Part shown: positions 1 to 7,158 of the stretch, one piece after another
Numbering within the stretch: position 1 is the first letter of the stretch
Layout: every line of letters begins with the position of its first letter
Made by a program: the position numbers and the translations under genes
Assembly (NCBI GenBank): GCA_905214865.1
Contig: CAJMNO010000042.1
Span: 1 to 13,009, forward strand
From: an uncultured bacterium
Lineage (GTDB): Bacteria; Actinomycetota; Coriobacteriia; Coriobacteriales; Atopobiaceae
Direction of reading: 5' to 3'
Length of the DNA: 13,009 nucleotides
Notes under the pieces: model-generated
The model's input: the letters and a program-made list of their open reading frames with translations, nothing else
Told to the model about the DNA's origin: nothing
Databases searched by the model: none

Positions 1-114
1 GCCGTACTAGTTCGGATGACTTTGAGAAGCGTTCGGGTGAAGTCTGAATTCGAGGATCGCCACGAGCAGCACAGGTAAGGTCCTTTTGTCACCCATCTGG
101 TGACTACTTGATGC

Positions 115-120
115 TAGAAT
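115..120 (+). promoter_or_regulatory. Extended -10 promoter of tRNA-Arg(CCT)
   Basis: TAGAAT at 115-120 is one base from the -10 consensus. It is preceded by TGC at 112-114, giving an extended -10 element. It ends 10 nt before the tRNA. A TTGTCA at 86-91 resembles a -35 box but sits 23 bp away, so the extended -10 probably drives the promoter. An inverted repeat GTCACC/GGTGAC at 88-104 covers the -35 region; whether it binds anything is unknown. The first 85 bases hold no feature I can support. Confidence 0.55.
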
Positions 121-130
121 GGTCAGGCAC

Positions 131-206
131 GGCCCCGTAGCTCAGGGGATAGAGCACAGGTTTCCTAAACCTGGTGTCGTTGGTTCGAATCCGACCGGGG
201 TCACCA
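131..206 (+). tRNA. tRNA-Arg (anticodon CCT), CCA encoded
   Basis: A full cloverleaf can be drawn. The acceptor stem is GGCCCCG/CGGGGTC. The anticodon stem is CAGGT/ACCTG around the loop TTCCTAA, giving anticodon CCT, which reads AGG. The T arm is GTTGG-TTCGAAT-CCGAC, followed by discriminator A and an encoded CCA at 204-206. Such tRNA-Arg genes are common integration sites for mobile elements. No second copy of its 3' end is visible in this window, so no island boundary can be claimed. Confidence 0.97.
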
Positions 207-215
207 CGAAAAAGC

Positions 216-257
216 GCAGGTCACAGCCTATATCTGGTTGTGACCTGCTTTCTTTTT
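216..257 (+). terminator. Rho-independent terminator of tRNA-Arg(CCT)
   Basis: GCAGGTCACA at 216-225 pairs perfectly with TGTGACCTGC at 239-248. Three further pairs (GCC/GGT, one of them a wobble) close a 7-nt loop. The T-rich run TTTCTTTTT follows at 249-257. This is a textbook intrinsic terminator 10 nt after the tRNA. Confidence 0.92.
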
Positions 258-434
258 AGATAGTGACATAGACAGATGTCGCCCGGATGTTGCCCCGTTT
301 TTGCCGAATCTTCCAATGGGCATCCATCATCGCCGGCGTAGGTGAGGTTCCAGACGTAAGACGGCATGGCGAACGGCTTGAGATGGGCGCCAATGCCCCG
401 CTCGTCGTGCCGGTACACAGGTTCCTTCGATATG
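258..434 (-). pseudogene. Gene-free interval with possible coding remnant
   Basis: About 180 bases lie between two terminators with no intact gene. On the minus strand, roughly from position 420 down to 320, one open frame reads like real protein. It contains PVYRHDERGIG followed by HLKPFAMPSYVWNLTYAG, and the third codon positions there are mostly G or C, as in the true genes here. Below about 320 the codon bias fades. The frame opens upstream only inside the operon terminator and has no ribosome binding site. I read it as a possible leftover internal fragment of a lost gene beside the tRNA. I recognise no family, and a chance open frame is also possible. Confidence 0.25.
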
Positions 435-463
435 AAAAAAGAGGACCTCGTGATGAGGTCCTC
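435..463 (-). terminator. Terminator of the kinase/cell-wall operon
   Basis: On the minus strand a 9-bp perfect stem GAGGACCTC/GAGGTCCTC closes a 5-nt loop. It is followed by six U residues (the A run at 435-440 on the + strand). It lies about 33 nt past the pknB stop codon, as expected for the end of the operon. Confidence 0.92.
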
Positions 464-495
464 CACAAGACTCGCGCGTGCTGGGGGAGACGAGC

Positions 496-2511
496 CTAGT
501 TGCCGCTCGTGGTGCTGCTTCCCGACGTGCCGCTGGTGCCCGAGGTCGAGCTGGTCCCGGTTGAAGAAGAGGTGCCCGAGCTCCCGTCGTCAGTCGTGCT
601 GCTGCTCTGCGGGCCGTTCGAGATGATCAGCGTGATCGTGGCGCCCTTCTTGGCATTGCCGGTGGGCGACTGGCTGATGACCTGGTTCACGGGCGTGCTG
701 TCGTCGTAGCGGTACTGCGGGTCGTACTTGAACCCGGCGTTTGCGAGCGTCGACTGCGCGGTGTCCTTGTCCATGCCCACGACGCTGGGGACCGAGACGG
801 TCTCGGAGCCCGTGGAGACGGTGATGGTGATGGTGGCACCCTTGGTCGCCGTGCCGGTGGGCGACTGGCTGATGACAAGGCCCTTCTCGACGCTGTCGCT
901 CGATGCGGTCTGTACGTCTACCTCAAAGCCGGCGGCCTGGAGCGCGCTGGTTGCGTCGGACTGCGACTGGCCGGTCACGTTCGGGACGTCGACGCTCTGG
1001 GGACCCTTGGACAGCTGGTAGGTGATGGTGTCGCCCGCCTTGGCGCTCGAGCCACCTGCAACGGACTGTGCGGCGACCTTGCCTACCTCGACCGTGTCGC
1101 TGTAGACGGAGTCTCCCGCCTTCGCCACCAGGCCAACCTTGCTAAGTGCCGCCTCCGCCTCGGAGGGAGACATGCCGGACAGGTTGGGGACGGTCACGGT
1201 GGCGGCAGGCTTAGCGCCCTTGGAGATGACGATGTTGATCTGCGTGCCCTTCGTGGCGGTGGTTCCGGGGTCGGGGTCCTGATCCATGACCAAGCCCTCG
1301 GCAACCGTGTCGCTGTATTGCTCCTTGACGGTACCCTTGCTGAAGAACCCGTTGCTACTCTCGATCTGCTGGATGGCCTCGTCTTGGGTCAGGTTGAGCA
1401 GGTTGGGTACCGACTCGGTCTGGGAGGAGTTGAAGTACGTGACGGCAGCGACAATCGCCGCGATGAGGGCGATCGCACCTACGACCGCAAGGACGGCAGT
1501 CCGCTTCTTGTGCTTCTTGGCGTTGGCCGCCTCCTGCTCCTTCGCGCGCTCCGTGGCGGTCTGCCCCTTGGGCCGCGAGATGGTGTTGATGCGGCTCATG
1601 GCCGCCGTGGAGGCGTCGGTAGGCGAGAGGGGCGCGGTCACCGTTTGGGTGGCGCCCAGATTGGTGAGCGCCGTCGCGTTGCTGACGGCAGCCATGCGCC
1701 CCGCGAGGTAGTCGCGCAGCACGTGGTAGAGCTCGTCCGCCGTCTGGAAGCGGTCGGCAGGGTCCTTCTGCATGCACTTGAGGATGATGCTCTCGAGTGC
1801 CGCGTCCACGTTGGGGTTGATCTGGCTGGGCGGCTTGGGTTGCTCCTTCACCTGCTTGAGGGCGACGGTGATCGCGTCGTCGCCGTCGAAGGGTACCTGG
1901 CCGGTGGCCGCCTCGTACATGACGATGCCAAGGGAGTAGATGTCGGTGGTGGGGCCAAGCTCCTTGCCCTGGGTCTGCTCGGGCGAGACGTAGTGGGCCG
2001 TGCCCAGGACCGAGTTGTCGGTCGTCAGGTGGCTGTTCTTGGCGCGCGCGATGCCAAAGTCCATGACCTTGATGTTGCCATCGGGCTGGACCATGATGTT
2101 CTGCGGCTTGATGTCGCGGTGGATGATGTCGTGCCTGTGCGCGACCGAGAGCGCCTGGGCAATCTGCGAGCCAATCTGCGCGACCTTCTTGCAGTCGAGC
2201 GCGCCGTGCTTGCGAATCCCCGTCTTGAGGTCGGTCCCGCGCAGGTACTCCATCACGATGTAATAGGTGTCGCCGTCCTTGCCCCAGTCGTACACCGACA
2301 CGATGTACGGGCTCTGGAGCGCGGCGGCAGCCTGAGCCTCCTGCTTGAAGCGCGCGGCAAACGAGGGGTCGGCAGCGTACTGGGGAAGCATGGTCTTGAT
2401 TGCGACCATCCTCCCAAGAACCTCGTCCAGGCCACGGTAGACCACTGCCATGCCACCGGTGCCGATCTTGTCCTGTACCGTGTATCGCCCGCCGAGAACT
2501 CTATCTGACAT
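496..2511 (-). CDS. pknB: PASTA-domain Ser/Thr protein kinase PknB
   Basis: Membrane kinase that couples cell-wall precursor sensing outside the cell to phosphorylation of division and wall proteins inside. Numbering from the chosen start (671 aa), the kinase domain has glycine loop GTGGMA (17-22), catalytic Lys39, the alpha-C Glu near 58, HRDIKPQN (131-138), DFG (151-153) and adjacent activation-loop threonines 163/164 before GTAHYVSPEQ. This is a complete RD-type kinase. A basic stretch and one membrane helix (about 338-360) follow, then four PASTA modules (about 365-433, 438-504, 505-571, 572-633). A Ser/Thr/Gly-only tail of about 38 residues ends the protein. An ATG at 2523 lies upstream in frame, but it has no ribosome binding site. 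The ATG at 2511 has GGAGAG just before it, so I chose that start. It is the last gene of the operon, 75 nt after the RodA-PbpA stop, and is followed by a terminator. Confidence 0.95.
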   Translation of the reverse strand: MSDRVLGGRYTVQDKIGTGGMAVVYRGLDEVLGRMVAIKTMLPQYAADPSFAARFKQEAQAAAALQSPYIVSVYDWGKDGDTYYIVMEYLRGTDLKTGIRKHGALDCKKVAQIGSQIAQALSVAHRHDIIHRDIKPQNIMVQPDGNIKVMDFGIARAKNSHLTTDNSVLGTAHYVSPEQTQGKELGPTTDIYSLGIVMYEAATGQVPFDGDDAITVALKQVKEQPKPPSQINPNVDAALESIILKCMQKDPADRFQTADELYHVLRDYLAGRMAAVSNATALTNLGATQTVTAPLSPTDASTAAMSRINTISRPKGQTATERAKEQEAANAKKHKKRTAVLAVVGAIALIAAIVAAVTYFNSSQTESVPNLLNLTQDEAIQQIESSNGFFSKGTVKEQYSDTVAEGLVMDQDPDPGTTATKGTQINIVISKGAKPAATVTVPNLSGMSPSEAEAALSKVGLVAKAGDSVYSDTVEVGKVAAQSVAGGSSAKAGDTITYQLSKGPQSVDVPNVTGQSQSDATSALQAAGFEVDVQTASSDSVEKGLVISQSPTGTATKGATITITVSTGSETVSVPSVVGMDKDTAQSTLANAGFKYDPQYRYDDSTPVNQVISQSPTGNAKKGATITLIISNGPQSSSTTDDGSSGTSSSTGTSSTSGTSGTSGSSTTSGN
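657..876 (-). repeat. 25-nt direct repeat in adjacent PASTA modules
   Basis: The same 25 bases occur at 657-681 and 852-876 without a mismatch. The copies are 195 nt (65 codons) apart, exactly one PASTA module. Both encode VISQSPTG plus one residue, at the end of PASTA 4 and PASTA 3. This marks recent duplication or gene conversion between the two modules. Confidence 0.85.
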
Positions 2512-2586
2512 CGTCTCTCCCATCTGAGGCGTGTTGTGACTCGCGCCGAAGTTCCTCGTACCCCATAGGCAAATCCCCTAGTGACC

Positions 2587-5463
2587 TCATGAGCTCGCCC
2601 CCAGGGACTGAACGTTGAGGCAGGCTGCCAGCACCTGTCCGGCAACCGCTGCCGCCTGCCCGTTGACGTTGTTGCTCTCCGAGCCCTCCAGACAGACGGA
2701 TATTGCCAGGGTCGGAGAATCGTAAGGTGCAAACCCTACGAAGAGCGAGTTGGAGACGGAGTCGCTCACCTGGGCGGTGCCGGTCTTGCCGGCAACCTGA
2801 ACTCCGCTCACTTGGGCCGCGGTGCCTGTGCCGCTCTCCACGACGTCGAGCATGGCCTTCTTGACCTCCGAGGCGGTTTGGCTCGAGACGGCCTGTCCCA
2901 GGGACTTGGGCTGCGTGGTGGAGGTGGTGGCACCCTCGGGCGAGAGGATGTGGTCCACCACATAGGGGTTCATCACGATGCCGCCGTTGGCAATTGCCGC
3001 CACCATGACCGCGTTCTGCATGACGGTGGTCTGGGGGCCGGCGGGACTCTCGTGGACGCCCACCGGCTGGCCGATGGCGGACCACGCGGTCTCCCATTCG
3101 CTCATCTCGGAGGGCTTGGGCATGAGGGACGCCGTCGTGGTGAAGTCGAGGCCCAACCTGGTGCCGTACCCAAAGGCGTCGGCGTAGCTCACGAGCTTGT
3201 CGGCACCCAGGGCAACCCCCAGCTGGCCAAAGACGGTGTTGGCAGACTCGGCGTAGGCCTCCTGCAGGGTGAGGGAGTCCCATGCCTCGTTGTCGTTGTT
3301 GGTCACCTGTCCGCCGCCGATCTCCATGGTCGAGGGTGCCTGGTAGGCGGCGCTGAGCGAGGCCACGCCCGAGTCGAGCGCCGCGGCGAGCGAGATGGTC
3401 TTGAAGGTCGAGCCCGGGGTGTAGAGCGTCTGGGTGGCCCGGTTGACAAGCTCGCCCTGCCCCGCGCCCGACGCCATGACCGTGTCGAGGTCGTCGTAGG
3501 TGTAGCTAGGCGAGGAGGCCTCTGCCAGCACGGCCCCGGTCGAGGGGTTGAGGACGACGATGGCGCCGGTCTGGCCCTGCAGCGCCTGCTCGGCGGCCTG
3601 CTGCATCTGCGAGTTGATGGTGAGGACCACCGACGAGCCGGCGCTCTCGACCCCCGCAAGCGAGTACAGGGCGGACGTCCAGGACGAGTAGTCGGACCGA
3701 CCGGTGAGGGTCTCGTTGAAGGTTGACTCGACCCCAGACGTTCCGTACTGGGTCGAGACGTACCCAACGGTCAGGGCGGCAAGCGACCCCATGGGATGCT
3801 GTCGCACGTAGGTCCCGTCCGCCTGCTGCACCGACTCTGCAAGGGTCTGGCCGTCGGCGGTGATGATGGAGCCGCGCTTGATCTTGGACGACTTGGCGAT
3901 GGTGTGGTTGTTGGTCGGGAGGTTCTGGTAGTAGTCCGCCTTCACGACCTGGATGTAGGTGAGGTTGCCGATGAGCAGGGTGAACATCACCGCAAACACG
4001 GTGATGAGCGCGGTGAGGCGCTTGCCCAGCGCGACTCTGCCCAGCACGCCGGACTCGGGGGTCTGGAGCCCAAAGCTGCCGCGGGCGTGGGAACCGTGCA
4101 CCACCGAGTCGGTGGGCGAATTGGTCCTGGACGCCGTGTCGCGCATGGTCTGGGCAGGGCTGTGCGTGTTGGCCGCCTCGATCTGTGCCATGTGGCCGGT
4201 GCCCTCGTCGCCCGCCTTGAGGAGCAGGCCCACGATGATGAAGCTCGAGAGAAGCGAGCTGCCTCCCTGACTCATGAAGGGTAGGGTGACGCCCGTGAGG
4301 GGGAGCAGCTTGGTGACGCCGCCCACGATCAGGAAGGCCTGGACCACGATCGCCGAGGTGAGGCCGACCGCGGTGAAGGCCGAGACGTCGCTCTTGGCCC
4401 TGCCCGCCGTGGTCAGGCCTCTCACGCCCAGAAGCAGGAACGCGATGAGGACGGCAGCCGCACCCAGGAGGCCCATCTCCTCTCCTATGGCAGAGAAGAT
4501 GAAGTCGGACTCGACAACGGGGATGAGGGTGGGAAGCCCCTTGCCAATGCCGGTGCCAACCAGGCCGCCGTCTGCGAGGGAGTAGAGAGACTGGACTATC
4601 TGCAGGCCCTTGTTAGAGGGGTCGGCAAAGGGGTCAAGCCAGATCTGGATGCGGGTCTGGACGTGCGAGAACAGGTGGTAGCAACCCACTCCGCCGATGG
4701 CGAGGAGCACGGCCGAGAAGATGACGTAGCTCACGCGCCCGGTGCACACGTAGAGCATGATCACGAAGAAGGTGTAAAAGAGCAGGGCGCTTCCCAGGTC
4801 GCGCTCGAAGATGACCACCAGCAGCGAGACGCCCCACATGACCAGCAGCGGAAGCAGCATCCTGGGGCGCGGGAGGGCGAGCGGCCCAATGCGACGGGTG
4901 GACGCGGAGAGCATCTCGCGGTTCTCGGCCAGGTAGGAGGCCAGGAACAGGACGATGAGGATCTTTGCGAGCTCGCCCGGCTGGAAAGAGAACGGCCCGA
5001 TGACGAGCCAGAGCTTGGAGCCACCACGCTCGGTGCCGATGAGCATGGGCAGGAGGAGAAGTACCACGCCCGCGATGCCCATGGAGTATTTGTACTGGGC
5101 GAGCGACTCGATGCTGGGGACGGCCACAAGGACGGCGACCATCGCCGCTACAGAGACGAACAGCCACATGACCTGGCCCTCGGCAAGGGAGGGCGCAAGT
5201 CTCGTCACGAACGCTATGCCGATTCCCGAGAGCAGGAACACGATGGGCAGGATCGCCGGGTCAGCCCCCGGGGCGAACCTTCGTACCGCAAGGTGCGCCA
5301 CCGCGAACGCCGCGAAGAGCCCGAGCGGGACCGAGAGGGACGAGAACGACACTGCCACGTTCATGTTCACGAGGTACATCGCATAGAGCAGCGTCACGGG
5401 GAGGGCCGCCAGGACAAGGAGCATGAGCTCGGTGTTCCTGCGCGTGTTCTGGCGTTTTGGCAT
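2587..5463 (-). CDS. Fused SEDS glycosyltransferase (RodA-like) and PBP transpeptidase (PbpA-like)
   Basis: A single 958-aa chain carries both halves of a peptidoglycan synthase. Residues 1-416 are a polytopic RodA/FtsW (SEDS) protein. It has the ERDLGSALL motif with the conserved acidic Asp222, SDFIFSAIGEEMG (319-331) and PLTGVTLPFMSQGGSS (388-403). This half polymerises lipid II into glycan. A hydrophilic linker of about 65 residues leads to a membrane anchor (about 482-505) and a class B PBP of about 475 residues, the length of actinobacterial PbpA. Its penicillin-binding motifs are intact: STFK with nucleophile Ser685 (685-688), SAN (740-742) and KTG (893-895). This half crosslinks the strands outside the membrane. 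The frame is open throughout, with no stop or frameshift at the join (about 4020-4220). The start lies one base after the phosphatase stop (TAG-C-ATG), implying translational coupling. Neighbouring kinase, phosphatase and FHA genes suggest control by phosphorylation. Confidence 0.95.
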   Translation of the reverse strand: MPKRQNTRRNTELMLLVLAALPVTLLYAMYLVNMNVAVSFSSLSVPLGLFAAFAVAHLAVRRFAPGADPAILPIVFLLSGIGIAFVTRLAPSLAEGQVMWLFVSVAAMVAVLVAVPSIESLAQYKYSMGIAGVVLLLLPMLIGTERGGSKLWLVIGPFSFQPGELAKILIVLFLASYLAENREMLSASTRRIGPLALPRPRMLLPLLVMWGVSLLVVIFERDLGSALLFYTFFVIMLYVCTGRVSYVIFSAVLLAIGGVGCYHLFSHVQTRIQIWLDPFADPSNKGLQIVQSLYSLADGGLVGTGIGKGLPTLIPVVESDFIFSAIGEEMGLLGAAAVLIAFLLLGVRGLTTAGRAKSDVSAFTAVGLTSAIVVQAFLIVGGVTKLLPLTGVTLPFMSQGGSSLLSSFIIVGLLLKAGDEGTGHMAQIEAANTHSPAQTMRDTASRTNSPTDSVVHGSHARGSFGLQTPESGVLGRVALGKRLTALITVFAVMFTLLIGNLTYIQVVKADYYQNLPTNNHTIAKSSKIKRGSIITADGQTLAESVQQADGTYVRQHPMGSLAALTVGYVSTQYGTSGVESTFNETLTGRSDYSSWTSALYSLAGVESAGSSVVLTINSQMQQAAEQALQGQTGAIVVLNPSTGAVLAEASSPSYTYDDLDTVMASGAGQGELVNRATQTLYTPGSTFKTISLAAALDSGVASLSAAYQAPSTMEIGGGQVTNNDNEAWDSLTLQEAYAESANTVFGQLGVALGADKLVSYADAFGYGTRLGLDFTTTASLMPKPSEMSEWETAWSAIGQPVGVHESPAGPQTTVMQNAVMVAAIANGGIVMNPYVVDHILSPEGATTSTTQPKSLGQAVSSQTASEVKKAMLDVVESGTGTAAQVSGVQVAGKTGTAQVSDSVSNSLFVGFAPYDSPTLAISVCLEGSESNNVNGQAAAVAGQVLAACLNVQSLGASS

Positions 5464-5464
5464 G

Positions 5465-6748
5465 CTAGTCGCCCCCGTTCTGCTTCGTCGCCGAGCTCGA
5501 GGAGTCGGCGGTATCTGTGTTGCTGCTTGTGGTGGTCCTGTCCGCGGTCACCGCGGCGGAGCTCTTGTCGGCGTCGATCTGGTCGCGATAGCTCTCGACC
5601 GTCCGCTTTGCCTCCTCCTCGCTCCCCATGCGGAGCCCGCCCACCAGACTCTGCTGCGTGGCATCGGGGAGGTCGGAGATCTGCACGGACGTGGTCTCCT
5701 CGAGGTGGGAGAGGGGAATGCCCATGAAGCTCCCGGTTATCCCCTGATAGATTCCGACCGTTCCCTCGTTGTTGGCGAGGTACCAGGAGGAGTTGACGAA
5801 GACCAGGCCCACGGCGACCATCGCGGCGAGGATGCAGCCGCCAAAGATGAGAAGGCGTCGTATGAGCCGCTTTCTCATCGTTCTGTGGGCCTCGATTGCC
5901 CCGTCGTCGCTCACGTCGACGACGATGACGGTGATGTTGTCGTGCCCGCCGGCGCTGAGCGCCGCGGAGGTGAGGTTGTCCGCCGCCGACTGGGGCGTGA
6001 CCGACGAGACGGCGATGGCCTCGATCTCGGAGTCCTCGACCATGGACGACAGGCCGTCGGAGCACACGATGAGGCGGTCGCCTACGGAGACGTCCAGCGT
6101 GAAGTGGTCGGCGTACATGTCGGGGTCGGAGCCAAGGGCGCGCGTGATGATGGAGCGGGACGGGTGGACCCTCGCCTCGTCGGCGGTGATCTCTCCCGCG
6201 TCCACGAGCTCCTCGACGTACGAGTGGTCGTGCGTCAGCCTCACGAGCGTGCCGTGGTGGAGGAGGTAGATGCGCGAGTCACCCACGTGGGCGATGGCCA
6301 TCTTGTTGTTCTCGATCAGGACGCACGAGGCGGTGCAGCCCATCCCGGGCTTGCCCTTGCCGGTTGCGGCACCCTCGATCACTGCGGCGTTTGCCGCCTC
6401 GACCGCGGCGCCAAGCAGGATGTCGTCCGCATGGATCGGGGCCTGGGCACCAATCGTCTGCACGGCAATCGAGCTCGCGACCTCCCCTGCGGCATGACCG
6501 CCCATCCCGTCGCAGACGGCAAAGAGCGGGGGCTGGACGAGAAACGAGTCCTCGTTGTGACTGCGCACCAGGCCTATGTCGGTTCGGGCGCCCCATGACA
6601 GGCGCTCGGTGTGGCCGCTGCGCGTCTCGGCGCCCTCGCGGTTCTCCACGGGAATCGTGTCGTGACCCGGGCTGTTGACCGGCTCCTCCTGGGGATGCCT
6701 GGGCAGCATGTCGGCGAGGTTCACCCTGTGTGGCTGGTGCCAGATCAT
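5465..6748 (-). CDS. pstP: PP2C-family Ser/Thr protein phosphatase, membrane anchored (PstP)
   Basis: This enzyme removes phosphate from Ser/Thr sites placed by the operon's kinases. The PP2C metal ligands are all visible in the 427-aa product: NED (65-67) after VRSH, VCDGMGGH with Asp80, VCSDGLSS with Asp231, and GGHDN with Asp270 and Asn271. The catalytic domain spans about 49-280. A basic stretch and one membrane helix (about 296-318) follow, then an external domain of about 109 residues with a Ser/Thr-rich end. This is the layout of mycobacterial PstP. The ATG overlaps the fhaB stop codon as ATGA, which supports this start. It leaves an unusual N-terminal extension of about 46 residues before the PP2C core. 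In-frame Met14 is an alternative start. The rodA-pbpA start follows after one base. Confidence 0.95.
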   Translation of the reverse strand: MIWHQPHRVNLADMLPRHPQEEPVNSPGHDTIPVENREGAETRSGHTERLSWGARTDIGLVRSHNEDSFLVQPPLFAVCDGMGGHAAGEVASSIAVQTIGAQAPIHADDILLGAAVEAANAAVIEGAATGKGKPGMGCTASCVLIENNKMAIAHVGDSRIYLLHHGTLVRLTHDHSYVEELVDAGEITADEARVHPSRSIITRALGSDPDMYADHFTLDVSVGDRLIVCSDGLSSMVEDSEIEAIAVSSVTPQSAADNLTSAALSAGGHDNITVIVVDVSDDGAIEAHRTMRKRLIRRLLIFGGCILAAMVAVGLVFVNSSWYLANNEGTVGIYQGITGSFMGIPLSHLEETTSVQISDLPDATQQSLVGGLRMGSEEEAKRTVESYRDQIDADKSSAAVTADRTTTSSNTDTADSSSSATKQNGGD

Positions 6749-7158
6749 CGACGGCTCACTCGCATGATCGCGTCGCCCACCTGGACCTCGTCCCCGTCAC
6801 GGAGCGTGACGGGCTGCGAGATGGGGTGGCCGTTCACCAGGGTCCCGTTGGTGGAGTCCAGGTCCTCGAGGACCAGGGCGGGGCCCTGGAGCGTGAAGCG
6901 CGCGTGCATCGCCGAGACAAAGGGCTCGTCGATGACGATGTCCGACGACGGGGCGCGCCCGACCACGACGGGGCCGAGCATGTCCACGTGAAGGCCCCTG
7001 AGCGACTTGGAGCCCTTCTCCACGTCGATGGACCAGATCGCCCCGTCGCGGCGCTGGCCGCGCACCAGGCCGACCCCGGTCTTCATGACCGCGAAGAGGA
7101 ACACGTAGAGCAGGATCACCAGGACGATGCGTCCCGCAAAGAGTACAAGCTCTATCAT
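6745..7158 (-). CDS. fhaB: FHA-domain membrane protein FhaB
   Basis: A 137-aa phosphothreonine reader tethered to the membrane. An N-terminal hydrophobic helix (about 5-25) is followed by a linker and one FHA domain (about 60-135). The FHA signature is complete: GR (67-68), SSDI, S82 and H85 in SAMH, STNG (102-105) and LVNG. In actinobacteria the FhaB/FipA protein links phosphorylated wall and division proteins to the synthesis machinery. The start overlaps the fhaA stop as ATGA, and its own stop overlaps the phosphatase start the same way. The three products are therefore probably made in fixed proportion. Confidence 0.95.
   Translation of the reverse strand: MIELVLFAGRIVLVILLYVFLFAVMKTGVGLVRGQRRDGAIWSIDVEKGSKSLRGLHVDMLGPVVVGRAPSSDIVIDEPFVSAMHARFTLQGPALVLEDLDSTNGTLVNGHPISQPVTLRDGDEVQVGDAIMRVSRR

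Noticed and set aside
1..78. Open frames at the left edge that could be the C-terminus of an upstream gene (stop codons at 43-45 and 76-78)
   Set aside because: Two different frames look equally plausible over too few codons, with no motif, so no partial gene can be supported.
131..206. Attachment site of an integrated element at tRNA-Arg(CCT)
   Set aside because: No integrase gene and no second copy of the tRNA 3' end are present in the window.
1318..2508. Long + strand open frames opposite pknB, the RodA-PbpA fusion and the phosphatase (for example 1318-2508, 4663-5727, 5423-6598)
   Set aside because: These are antisense shadows of well-identified genes, with repetitive Arg/Gly/Val/His composition and no ribosome binding sites. 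High GC content makes stop codons rare in these frames.
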